Source: Blastopirellula marina (GTDB lineage Bacteria > Planctomycetota > Planctomycetia > Pirellulales > Pirellulaceae). Taken from it: DNA of 64,000 nucleotides. Both the position numbers and the translations under genes were made by a program. Shown in pieces: positions 1 to 9,042 of the stretch. The stretch spans positions 310,001-374,000 of the forward strand of contig NZ_PUHY01000010.1 in NCBI RefSeq assembly GCF_002967765.1, written 5' to 3'. Position 1 is the stretch's first letter. Each line of letters opens with the position of its first letter. Below the pieces are notes generated by a model. The model made no database searches. It saw nothing but the letters and a program-made list of their open reading frames with translations, and was not told the origin of the DNA.

Positions 1-3000
1 CACCCCAGTTACCTGGGCTGGCGTCGCCTTGCAGATAGCTGGCATTGCCCACGCGTTCAGCCGTGGGATCGTTCAACAGGGTGGTTTCACGGTACGAAGT
101 CAACGTGACGCGGCGATCGACACGTTCGGCATCGATCGAGCTTTCGATGATGTTACCGTTGGTATCGGTGCGTGGTTGGTAACGTTCCGGAATACCGAGA
201 ATTTGCAGAGCAGCAAAGCTGCGGTCGTCGGTCACCGAGGTGCTACCGACTTGGATACTCGCATTATTGAACTTGAGGATCGCACCTTCGTCGATCATCA
301 GCGTCACGCCCTTCGGAATGACAATATCCGTACCATCGCGAAGTGGTGCATTCGTAAGAGGATCGCGACCAATCAAGTAGGCAACGTTATCGGCCAGCGT
401 ATCCGGATCATCACTGGTACCCGGCAAGCCAATCACACGAATGACGTCTCCGCGATTGGCTGACTTCGCAGCGGCAATCGCAGCGGCAATCGTCTTGAAT
501 GGCTGATTGATCGAACCGGTCTGAGCGGTACCTGCGTAGGTGGCATCGACAAATAGGGTTCGTGGAGCCGTCGAGCTGAGACCGGTGTAGGTCGATGGTT
601 CAGCGCGGAACCAGAAGTTGTAATTTCCACCCGCGACACCATCAAGATCGCCATCGAGAGCTGCCCCGGCGGCTGCACCACTGGTGATCACGATCGATTG
701 ATCGAGAATGATCTGCGGGTCGAGCGTGATCGGATTATTGGTTGCCAAGCCGCTCAGTTCGATACGATTACCGGTCGATGTCGCATCGACGTTGAAATTG
801 GCATTATTGATCGCGGCAACCAATGCGGCCACGATTTCGCTTTGCAGCGACGTGGTCAAAATCGCGACGCGTTCGTGCGTCGAATCAGTCAACTGGCCAT
901 CGGTGTCGAATTCGAAGACACGCGTCAGGGTGCCGTCTCGCAGCGTGATCGTGGTTCCATCGACAAACCCGCTTCCGTCGGCTTGGACGACAACCGTATT
1001 CAGTTGAGCGACGGTCGAACCGGTGTCGCGGATCGAATCGTTAACCGTTGGGCTGAATCGCAGTTGCAATTCGTATTCGCCCTGCGATGTACCACCGAAA
1101 CCGGAATCTTCGATGTTCGGATCGTAGACATCGTTACCACTGGCCGAAACACCGATGTAGTAAGTGCCTGGTTCCAGTTCCAGCGACATGAACGGATCTT
1201 CGCTGTAGTAATCGTTGTTGCGGGCGATCGCAGTGTAGGTACCGTCTCCATTGCGACGATACAGTGTCAACGCAGCATCAAGTCGGCTCGAATCATTGAG
1301 ACGTTCGGCGACGATTTCTGCGTTGAGTGTTCCGGTTTGCGTGACCTCGAACTGATATAGGTCGATGTCAATAACGTCGGGACGATACAGATGTTGCAGG
1401 TGAGTGATATCGAAGTCGCCTGGCAACAAGCGTTCGACGTTCTGGCCGAAGTCGAGATTAGAGTCATCGGAACCCATGTTCGTGCCGATCGGCAAGTCAT
1501 AGGTATGCTGCAGGCCCAATAAGTGACCAATTTCGTGGAAAGCGGTCCACTGCCACGCAGCCCCAACTTCGTCATCGCCTGGCTTATCATGGTCAGCGGT
1601 TTCCATGATCGCCAAACCACCACCGGCCAAACCAGCCGCACCGCCAGGACCCGTTGGGATCTCTGGATCGAGGGCACGAAGGTCACCGGTAACGACACCC
1701 AGGTTCGCGACAACACTGTTAGGAACTTCGATGAACTCGATACCGGAGTAAAACGAGTAGATCTCGAAGATTTCGCGAGCACGTTGCTTCTGTGCTTCGG
1801 TGATCTGGTTGTGCAGCAATTCGCCGTCGGCACTGGCCGGATCAACACCGTAAATATCTGGGAAGTTGTACGTTAGGACCGTGACGCCGAAACCGTTAGT
1901 GTCTTCGCTTCCAAGATGGTTTTCGCCACCGACTTCAATATCGCGATGTCCCGGTTCGTCGTTACCGCCCGGCAGAGCGATGTCGTACGACGAGGTGTTT
2001 TGAATTTCACCACGAATCACCAGTGCCTGCGTTTGATCGACAATCAAGCCAGTCGTCTTGTTGCCCAAGATCATGCTGACGCGATTGCCCTGCGTTCCGC
2101 GAAGCTGCGATCGGTCGTCACTGAACCCGGTGACGGTCGTTGCATCGACGGCGAACGTGGCACTCGTCTGCCCCGTGATTGCCGAGCGAATCGCAGCAGC
2201 AAGAGCACCCGTTGAATTGTTAGCAATTGCGGCAATGTTAATTGGAATGTTGCCAGCAGTGAACGATCCATCCGAAGTCAGCTCGAAGGTACGAAGGTTC
2301 CCCAAACCGTCGTCGATGGTGAATGTCGTATGATTGACGTCGACCTGACCATCGTTATTGGTATCCTCGAAGGCACCGCGGGTTACTCGGAACTCATGGT
2401 TACCGGCGAAGATGTTAGAACCCGGCGCGTAGTTTTCCAGACCGTCAGCACTTTGCAGATCGACCGACGACGCCAGATCGGAAAGGTTAAACGCTGTTTC
2501 GAAGCTGGAGCCAGCGTCGGTGCCACCATCTAGGGTTGTCGTATCCAGGATCTGCGATCCCTTGCTGGCGATACCGCGGACACCAACCTGGAGACGGAAT
2601 ACCGTGGCGTAACCGGCATTCGTCTCGTTCGCAGCGATTAGATTTTCGATCGGACCGCTGAAACGAAGCATCGCCAAGTCCGCGTCGGCATCGTAAACCA
2701 CTTCGACCGGGTAGAACGCCTGCGAATCGTTACCCAGCCCCAAATCGTTGTTGGTGGCTGCTCCTGAGTCCGATTCGGCGTATTGGAAGGTCAGCTGGTA
2801 ATAGTCAGGATTTGTGGCCAGAGTTGGGTCAAGATCGTCGTCATTGAAGTAGACGTAGATCATGTCCCGGGCGATTTCCAAGTTGCCGGTTTGCTGGTTA
2901 CGAGTAACCGGCTGGGGGACGACCGACATCACCTGGGGAGCGAGGTTCAGCTCGAAGTTACGCGTGAAGGCGTTGGCCGACTGGCCTTCCATGTCGCGCA

Positions 3001-3472
3001 GGGCGCTGGTGACCTGAATGCGGTAGATATCGTCCGGTAGAGCCTCACCGAAGCGAACGACCACTTCGCTTGGCTGATCGCCAATACCGATGAACCCTTC
3101 AAAGTTCGAATCAGGTCCAGTGATCTTGACGTCGTCGGCCGTTCCCAGCTTACCGTCGAGACCAGCACGGGTGATGACGATACCGTCAGCCACCGTATTG
3201 CCGTCAATCAGGTCGCCTGCATCTCCAATTTCTGCGAAGTTGAAGGTCAACGAACGAGGCGAGAGGCCACGTACGTCGTTCTCTTCCAGCAATTCGCCGG
3301 TGTTCGGCTGAATACTGACCAGTTGCGGCACTACGTTCGCAGCCAGAAGTTGACGAACTTCGAGCGGTTCGTATTGCATACGCCGCTGCTTGGTTTGCCG
3401 AAGCTGGCGGCTCTTCTTGTTGAGATCTCGTCGTTGTGCTCGGGTAAGCTTACTCGCATGACGATTGGTCAT
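1..3472 (-). CDS. Giant LEPR-XLL surface protein with metzincin motif (3' end beyond window)
   Basis: Partial gene: the frame is open from the ATG at 3472 to the left edge, more than 1150 residues. A basic N-terminus (many R/K) leads into YEPLEVRQLLA at about residues 34-44, the LEPR-XLL tag found on very large planctomycete secreted proteins. After it come beta-rich, Ig-like segments with Asp/Asn-Gly calcium-type loops. A zinc-protease motif HEIGHLLGLQH lies at residues 646-656 (H646, H650, H656; bases 1505-1537), then a pre-peptidase C-terminal-like stretch (TYYIGVSASG). Nearer the edge a segment FVDATYAGTAQTGS...IAAAIAAA resembles the start of a right-handed beta-helix (DUF1565-like) domain. 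An AGAAGG sequence lies about 8 bases before the ATG. Role inferred: cell-surface or extracellular protein with protease-like domain. The exact protease family and the C-terminus are unknown. Confidence 0.85.
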   Translation of the reverse strand, partial: MTNRHASKLTRAQRRDLNKKSRQLRQTKQRRMQYEPLEVRQLLAANVVPQLVSIQPNTGELLEENDVRGLSPRSLTFNFAEIGDAGDLIDGNTVADGIVITRAGLDGKLGTADDVKITGPDSNFEGFIGIGDQPSEVVVRFGEALPDDIYRIQVTSALRDMEGQSANAFTRNFELNLAPQVMSVVPQPVTRNQQTGNLEIARDMIYVYFNDDDLDPTLATNPDYYQLTFQYAESDSGAATNNDLGLGNDSQAFYPVEVVYDADADLAMLRFSGPIENLIAANETNAGYATVFRLQVGVRGIASKGSQILDTTTLDGGTDAGSSFETAFNLSDLASSVDLQSADGLENYAPGSNIFAGNHEFRVTRGAFEDTNNDGQVDVNHTTFTIDDGLGNLRTFELTSDGSFTAGNIPINIAAIANNSTGALAAAIRSAITGQTSATFAVDATTVTGFSDDRSQLRGTQGNRVSMILGNKTTGLIVDQTQALVIRGEIQNTSSYDIALPGGNDEPGHRDIEVGGENHLGSEDTNGFGVTVLTYNFPDIYGVDPASADGELLHNQITEAQKQRAREIFEIYSFYSGIEFIEVPNSVVANLGVVTGDLRALDPEIPTGPGGAAGLAGGGLAIMETADHDKPGDDEVGAAWQWTAFHEIGHLLGLQHTYDLPIGTNMGSDDSNLDFGQNVERLLPGDFDITHLQHLYRPDVIDIDLYQFEVTQTGTLNAEIVAERLNDSSRLDAALTLYRRNGDGTYTAIARNNDYYSEDPFMSLELEPGTYYIGVSASGNDVYDPNIEDSGFGGTSQGEYELQLRFSPTVNDSIRDTGSTVAQLNTVVVQADGSGFVDGTTITLRDGTLTRVFEFDTDGQLTDSTHERVAILTTSLQSEIVAALVAAINNANFNVDATSTGNRIELSGLATNNPITLDPQIILDQSIVITSGAAAGAALDGDLDGVAGGNYNFWFRAEPSTYTGLSSTAPRTLFVDATYAGTAQTGSINQPFKTIAAAIAAAKSANRGDVIRVIGLPGTSDDPDTLADNVAYLIGRDPLTNAPLRDGTDIVIPKGVTLMIDEGAILKFNNASIQVGSTSVTDDRSFAALQILGIPERYQPRTDTNGNIIESSIDAERVDRRVTLTSYRETTLLNDPTAERVGNASYLQGDASPGNWG

Positions 3473-4061
3473 TTGGCAAACCTTCTTATTCTTCGTAAAA
3501 GCTGGAGCTTGATTAGGTAAGTTCGACGGCAGCGTCGTGTCGCGGATCTGGTGACAAGGCCCCTAGATCACAATTTAGAAATGGCAAATGCGATAAGGAG
3601 AAATGGACCGACATTTAGGAGACCCAAGTCGGATTATAATTACCCAAATTAACACTGCAATTTCTAGCCGTATGATTCGATCTATTTCGCCCAGTCGACT
3701 CAAACTGTTATCTTGCGGGGTCTCAGCAACGAATGTCGATGCCTGATGGTTTCCGAAGATTCTTCTTAAGCAGTTGTAATCATTGACGTTACGAATGATT
3801 CCGAATCGTTCGACAATCATTTTCGCTGAGTTAACAGCGGTACTTGTCGATGTTGTGACGCGTTGTGTTGGCTGCTAGTTCCCGTATTTCCCCTAGAATC
3901 TGGCCATTCGCCCTAAATATCAAAGGGTGTATTTCCGACCAGCGTAGCAGCTTGCTGTCAAGCAGGCATCAAGACGATGCAATGCAGAAAAAGAAAAAAG
4001 ACCTCCCCACGTGGGGGAGGCCTCTGTACATCATCGATTGGGATGGTGAGGGCTGTACCGA
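3473..4061. other. Intergenic region without a convincing gene
   Basis: This 589-base stretch separates the two giant surface-protein genes. It holds the terminator of the downstream-numbered gene near 3988-4020 and the upstream region of the gene starting at 3472. A short open frame at 3575-3820 on the minus strand has no ribosome-binding site or recognisable domain and is taken as chance. Confidence 0.6.
3988..4020 (-). terminator. Intrinsic terminator of the reprolysin-like surface protein gene
   Basis: Read on the minus strand, a GC-rich stem CCTCCCC/GGGGAGG is followed by a T-rich tract interrupted by single C residues. It lies about 40 bases after the stop codon of the gene at 4062-8648. 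Confidence 0.8.
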
Positions 4062-7000
4062 TTAGAAGGCCAGCAATTCTTCATCCCATTGCTCGTCACC
4101 GAAGATTTCGTCTTCGAGGCGGCTGGAAGTCGAATCCGATTCTTCCGAATCGGTTTCGACCGAAAGAAGCAGATCGTCCTGTTCGCCATTGGAGTAATCG
4201 AATCCGGCATCGCTGAACGCTTCATCAACGACCAAGCTGGTATCCGCCGTTTGCGAGCCTTCATCGGTCGAGGACGTTTCCGACTCGGTGGTGATCGACT
4301 GCCAGCCGATATAAACCGAGCTTGAGGAAGCGACAGGCGAAATCGTTTCCGACTTAGAAATCGGAGCCGCGACTTCCGCGATTTGAGGAGAAGCGAAGGT
4401 TTCGACAACCTTGTTCGTGATCGGTGAAGCAACTTCCGAGGCGATTGCCGCAGGCTCTGCTTCGAGCGATTCCGCTTCCCATTTGCTTTGCGTGAAGGCG
4501 TCAACCAAGCTCAACAAGTCGAGATAGGAGAAACGGCCGTCACCATTAACATCGATGTAATCCGAGAAATTCGTGGTCGGGAAGGACCATTCCGGCAAGT
4601 CACGCGAACCGCTCGTTTGCAGTTGCTTGATCACCTTCACCAAGTCCAAACCCGTCAAAGAGCCATCGTTATTCACGTCCCCCTTGATGCTGTTGGAATT
4701 GTGGAAGGCGAGGACCGACTGCGTCACCCCGCTACCACCATTGGCTCCGGTAGCTGTTGGATCAAGCGGTGCAACCAAGGTAACGGTGGCCGTTTCAGTG
4801 TTTCCAGCCGTATCTTCGACCGTGTACTGGAACGTGATGTCCTGGGTCAAATCGGAGACACCACCCGCATTGAAGATAATGCGAGTCCCATCGGTCGACA
4901 CCGAGATATCGAGTGCAGGATCAGTAACCGGGCTAATGTTGGTCACGCTGCCAGGAACGATCGACAACGTTCGATTATAGAAACTGCTGTCGTTCGCCAA
5001 GACATTGAAGAACTGACCATCGGTGTCTTCGAGGTACTCGAATACGTCGTTGTTCGCCGTTAAGCCGGCATCCGGACCTTGGGTCACATATACCTTGTAA
5101 TCTTCGATTTCGCCGAAGGAATCATTCGCTTCTGGACCGACATTCAACGTCGGACCAACGCGGAACCGAACACTTGCAGCCAATCGAGCGGCCGTAGGCA
5201 AGATCGAGTCGTCAAACACCGTTGTTGGGATGTTGAAGGTGTACTCGTGCTGTCCAGGTCGCAAAACGACGTTGGTAAAGATTCGTTCGCCGGCATCGTC
5301 CCAGTCGCCATCCTTGTTGAAGTCAAACCAAGCATTCATCACGGTGTTCGCTTGCGTGACGCTGGAAATGATCGTGACGGTGTTGGCGCCCTTCTTAATG
5401 CCGTTGTTGAAGATCACACCGTCATCCACGATCGGGCTCGATCCGAGAAAAGCTCCGGGGGCGATCGGAGCACTTCCGTCACCACCGTTGCCCGAGTCCG
5501 CACCGGAAAGGACACCAAACGTCAGCGGAGCCGACAAGGTTGCCGTTCCATCCGCTGCCAAGTCAATGAAGATCGGATTGGTCGAAGTAACGACCGTGCC
5601 GGCAGTTGGCACTGGCAGAATCTGGAAATGTCCCGAGTAGCCTGAACGAAGCTGGAAACGTCCTAGGGAGTCAGAAGTTGCGGTTGGTTCGCAAAGCCCG
5701 ATGACACCATCACCGTTATAGTCGAGGAAGAACCGTGCTCCGCCGACGCCGACTTCATTGTCGTCTTGGACACCGTCCATATCGAGGTCTTGGAAGGCCA
5801 AGCCAACCATACCCACCGAAGTTCCCCCAGGAACGTCCGTGGCAGCCACAAGTTCGTCGTTATAGAAAGCAATCGACTGACCTGCGACGGCAGTAATCTC
5901 GCCCAGCTCGCGGTATTCCAAACCGAACAGATCGTTGTCGAAGTCATCGAAGTAACCATCGGCTGGAGCCGAATCGACCATGGTATCGGTAATGCCCAGC
6001 AGGCTACCTTCCAGGGTAACTTCGTAACCGTCGAGCGGATCTTCGGTCGAGAAGGTAGAAGTCGAAAGAACGCCAGTCGGCAGGAAGTCGTAGTAACTGC
6101 TGTTGCCACCGGAAGCGCCAACCCACAGATCGAGTCCGCGTGCGTTGACAGCCTCAGCAATATCGGTTTCAACAGTTGCCCACAAAGCCATTTCAGACGA
6201 AGACAGTCCATCGGTTACTGCATCTTCGCCCGAGAGAACGATGATCAGGTCATGGCTGATCAGTTCATCGAAGACGGAAGCGGTGAGATAGTTGATGTTG
6301 TAAAAATCAGTACGCTCGTAACCGGGAGCCGAATGGCCGCCGTTCGAGAAACTCCAGTCGGTCAAACCGTTACCGACCACAGCGATCGAGTAGTTTGCCT
6401 TGGCGATTTCTGCCGCGGTACCTTTTCCTCGCAGGAAGTCGAGGACGGCATAGTCGTAACCTAGCATGCCCGGCACTTCGCCATCGAGAATGGCGCGGTT
6501 ACTTGCGTAGAAGTTACCGCCGATCGCACCGGAGAACGAAACCGTTCCGTCAGGAAGTGGCACACCACACGCGTCGACCACGGGGCCACCGGTCGGTGGA
6601 TCGGTACCTTGCAGCACTGTCACGTTGCCGTTGGTAATGTCAAAGAAGATATTGCCGACCGCTTCAACACGGAAGCGAACTTCGGTGGAAGCTTGGTTCG
6701 GCACGTACAACAGTTCTTCGCCGTCGTTCGATGTGCTGTCGATCACCGTGTATGGGTAGGTGTAACCACCATCGGTCGACATCGCGATACGTACGTTCTG
6801 GGTGTTGATCGCACCCGAATCCGTACCGGCAACATCCCACTCGAAGTTGTAGAGCTGACCACCAGCGAGCGTTTCGCCTGGCATCGGTGCGGTAGTTTGG
6901 AACGGCGAACCGGTATCAACGACGGTTAGCTGCACGTTGTCTGAGCCATAACCACCAGCGGCAGCTAACGAATCACGTACCGTAACCTCGAAATTGAGAG

Positions 7001-8648
7001 TACGATCGGTACTCGGCAGGATATTAGCAACTTCCGTCGTATTGTTGACCAACGAGTCGAGCGATGGGAACGTACGGGAGTTATCCGTGGTCGGCGGGAT
7101 GTAACGGAATAAAGGTCCGTAACCAAGATCGCCATCAGCAAGGGCACCGTCTCCTTGGTCAACTTGATCCCAGGTATACGTGAGCTCGTCACCGTCACCG
7201 TCAGTGCCCGTTGAAGTCAACACAAACGGCGTGTTCGCTGGAATGGTGTAGTTCCCACCACCGTCCACTGTAGGAACCTGATTGTTGGTCGCGGTCCGCG
7301 TGCCAACCGTCGGGATAGCGGAATCGACGTGGGCGATGATCTGATCGATACTTGCTGCATGGAAGTAGGGATCAAAGTCAGCCACGTAACTATCGGGACC
7401 GCAAAGAGGCGGGTATCCCATGATCGTCGTACCACCACCAGGCTCGACGCCGATACCATTGGCTGGCCCGTAGCAGTAGGACCAAGTATGGTCCGCACCG
7501 AACATGTGCCCGAATTCGTGGGCAGAAACGAGAGCGAAGTAAGGGCTTAGCGGATCGTCGGTCACCGCGACGCCTTGAGCTTTGATCCCGTCCACACCAG
7601 CGGAACCAAGACGAGCGACACCGTAAGAAGACGAGGTCGGATCGTAGCCGTAAACTTGCGATAGGTCGTAATTGGCGTTACCAATCGTTGCGTCAACTTC
7701 GGTCTGATTCGGTGCCAATAAAGTTAGACCGTTTGCTCCCACCACCGGATACGGATCGCTCGCTGGATCAACGTAAACGATGCTCATGTTGTTTCCAACC
7801 AATTCCAGATGAATTGATAGGTCACGTCGATAGATCGCATCGATTCGGTTGTTCGCAGTAACAATCGCCGCCATCGCGTTAGCTTGGCTACCCAAGTTTT
7901 GGCCAAACTCACCTGTGGCTGCGACGGCGAGTCGGTAAGTACGCAGTTCCGTTCCCGAGGTCAACTGTGCGACGCCTGAACCACTGGTAACCGCGCTGAT
8001 CAATTCCTGGAAAGTCTGAGTGCCACTACCGCCGCTACTTTCTCCTTCGGAACCATTATGGTCCGAGTCCCCGCCGTCATCTTCATGCAACAGGTCATCG
8101 CCCAGCGAAGCGATCTCGCCAATCGCATCATCACCAAAGTACGACGCATAATGAGCATCGTCTTGGAAGTAATAAGGATCGATCAGGTAAGCGCCCGTCG
8201 AACCAATCACTTGTGCGTGAAAACCGAGCTGAGTGACATCGAGAGCGATGCTACTATCAGGATTATCAATCGACTGGCCATAGAAAGTCTTGATCTGAGG
8301 CAACTGGGCAGCCAATTCGGGTGCCATCAGTTGCGACTCGAAGATCTCGAACCGCTCGAAACTCCCGTCAGGACGTGGCAATTCGATGACAAGGCCATCC
8401 TCGGTCGAGAATTCCTTAGGGGCCGTGGCCAGAAGATTACGCAGGGCCGAGATATCGAGACTTAGCGTCTCGTAGGCCGACGCGTAAGCAAAGTCCTCAG
8501 CGGTGCCCGAGTTGTTTTCGGGGGCCTCGTCCAGTTTTTGCCATAGATCAGCGGACAAGAGAGCGCGGGTTTCAAGGTGCTCAATACGACTATGATGCAA
8601 GCGGTTGATACGACGTTTGTTTTGTCGATTAAGGCCGCGACGCTTCAT
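4062..8648 (-). CDS. LEPR-XLL surface protein: reprolysin-like metalloprotease, SdrD-like, GEVED and dockerin domains
   Basis: Protein of about 1528 residues. The ATG at 8648 is preferred over a GTG 15 bases upstream because GAGGAG sits about 7 bases before it. Order of parts: basic N-terminus and LETRALLS tag (about residues 24-31); a reprolysin-type zinc protease with HEFGHMFGADH at residues 377-387; Ig/PKD-like region; an SdrD-B-like segment (MDGVQDDNE...DYNGDGVIG); a GEVED domain (FDFNKDGDWDDAGERIF ... FGEIEDYKV, about 1105-1175); a cadherin-like repeat with NDVFEYLEDTDG (about 1195-1300); a dockerin-like pair of calcium loops (GDVNNDGS near 1324 and DVNGDGRFS); and an unusual acidic, Ser-rich tail of more than 100 residues. 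Secreted, probably cell-surface; the substrate is unknown. It lies in tandem with the partial LEPR gene. Confidence 0.9.
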   Translation of the reverse strand: MKRRGLNRQNKRRINRLHHSRIEHLETRALLSADLWQKLDEAPENNSGTAEDFAYASAYETLSLDISALRNLLATAPKEFSTEDGLVIELPRPDGSFERFEIFESQLMAPELAAQLPQIKTFYGQSIDNPDSSIALDVTQLGFHAQVIGSTGAYLIDPYYFQDDAHYASYFGDDAIGEIASLGDDLLHEDDGGDSDHNGSEGESSGGSGTQTFQELISAVTSGSGVAQLTSGTELRTYRLAVAATGEFGQNLGSQANAMAAIVTANNRIDAIYRRDLSIHLELVGNNMSIVYVDPASDPYPVVGANGLTLLAPNQTEVDATIGNANYDLSQVYGYDPTSSSYGVARLGSAGVDGIKAQGVAVTDDPLSPYFALVSAHEFGHMFGADHTWSYCYGPANGIGVEPGGGTTIMGYPPLCGPDSYVADFDPYFHAASIDQIIAHVDSAIPTVGTRTATNNQVPTVDGGGNYTIPANTPFVLTSTGTDGDGDELTYTWDQVDQGDGALADGDLGYGPLFRYIPPTTDNSRTFPSLDSLVNNTTEVANILPSTDRTLNFEVTVRDSLAAAGGYGSDNVQLTVVDTGSPFQTTAPMPGETLAGGQLYNFEWDVAGTDSGAINTQNVRIAMSTDGGYTYPYTVIDSTSNDGEELLYVPNQASTEVRFRVEAVGNIFFDITNGNVTVLQGTDPPTGGPVVDACGVPLPDGTVSFSGAIGGNFYASNRAILDGEVPGMLGYDYAVLDFLRGKGTAAEIAKANYSIAVVGNGLTDWSFSNGGHSAPGYERTDFYNINYLTASVFDELISHDLIIVLSGEDAVTDGLSSSEMALWATVETDIAEAVNARGLDLWVGASGGNSSYYDFLPTGVLSTSTFSTEDPLDGYEVTLEGSLLGITDTMVDSAPADGYFDDFDNDLFGLEYRELGEITAVAGQSIAFYNDELVAATDVPGGTSVGMVGLAFQDLDMDGVQDDNEVGVGGARFFLDYNGDGVIGLCEPTATSDSLGRFQLRSGYSGHFQILPVPTAGTVVTSTNPIFIDLAADGTATLSAPLTFGVLSGADSGNGGDGSAPIAPGAFLGSSPIVDDGVIFNNGIKKGANTVTIISSVTQANTVMNAWFDFNKDGDWDDAGERIFTNVVLRPGQHEYTFNIPTTVFDDSILPTAARLAASVRFRVGPTLNVGPEANDSFGEIEDYKVYVTQGPDAGLTANNDVFEYLEDTDGQFFNVLANDSSFYNRTLSIVPGSVTNISPVTDPALDISVSTDGTRIIFNAGGVSDLTQDITFQYTVEDTAGNTETATVTLVAPLDPTATGANGGSGVTQSVLAFHNSNSIKGDVNNDGSLTGLDLVKVIKQLQTSGSRDLPEWSFPTTNFSDYIDVNGDGRFSYLDLLSLVDAFTQSKWEAESLEAEPAAIASEVASPITNKVVETFASPQIAEVAAPISKSETISPVASSSSVYIGWQSITTESETSSTDEGSQTADTSLVVDEAFSDAGFDYSNGEQDDLLLSVETDSEESDSTSSRLEDEIFGDEQWDEELLAF

Positions 8649-9042
8649 GGAATCACTCCTCACGCAGGACGAATCACTGTGGATGTTATGGAATTAATAG
8701 GCAGATAAGGCGAATGGCGATCCGATCGAAACGCATTACGGATAAACATGATCGGATGCTTGCGGAGGGATTCTCACCGGCCCAATTCTGGGCTCTGGAC
8801 TTACCTCTACCTTTGACCTTGCCCCGCCAATTGGGTAGCTCAACGGAATATACTTAGATTGACAATAGTTGCGGATGTTCCGATTTTCTACCCAAATCAC
8901 CAGAATTTAGCGAAATCGATACCCCCCGGCGGGGCTGTCTATATCGCCACAGCCATTCTACGTGTCCTGAAAGCGCATAAAAATAGGGGGTGACTTTTGG
9001 TCACCCCCTATTAGAGTCTCTAATTTTCGAGCGTTGATCTGA
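8649..9042. other. Intergenic region with terminator, no gene
   Basis: The 394 bases hold the upstream region of the reprolysin-like gene and, near 8984-9010, the terminator of the barrel gene. No open frame with a ribosome-binding site was found on either strand. Confidence 0.6.
8978..9010 (-). terminator. Intrinsic terminator of BBP7 barrel gene
   Basis: Perfect 11-base stem (TAGGGGGTGAC with its complement, 8984-8994 and 9000-9010), a 5-base loop, and a T5 tract on the minus strand. It lies about 30 bases past the stop codon. Confidence 0.92.

Noticed and set aside
698-1360. Plus-strand frame inside the partial giant protein
   Set aside because: The minus frame is continuous over more than 3.4 kb and carries the LEPR tag and protease motif.
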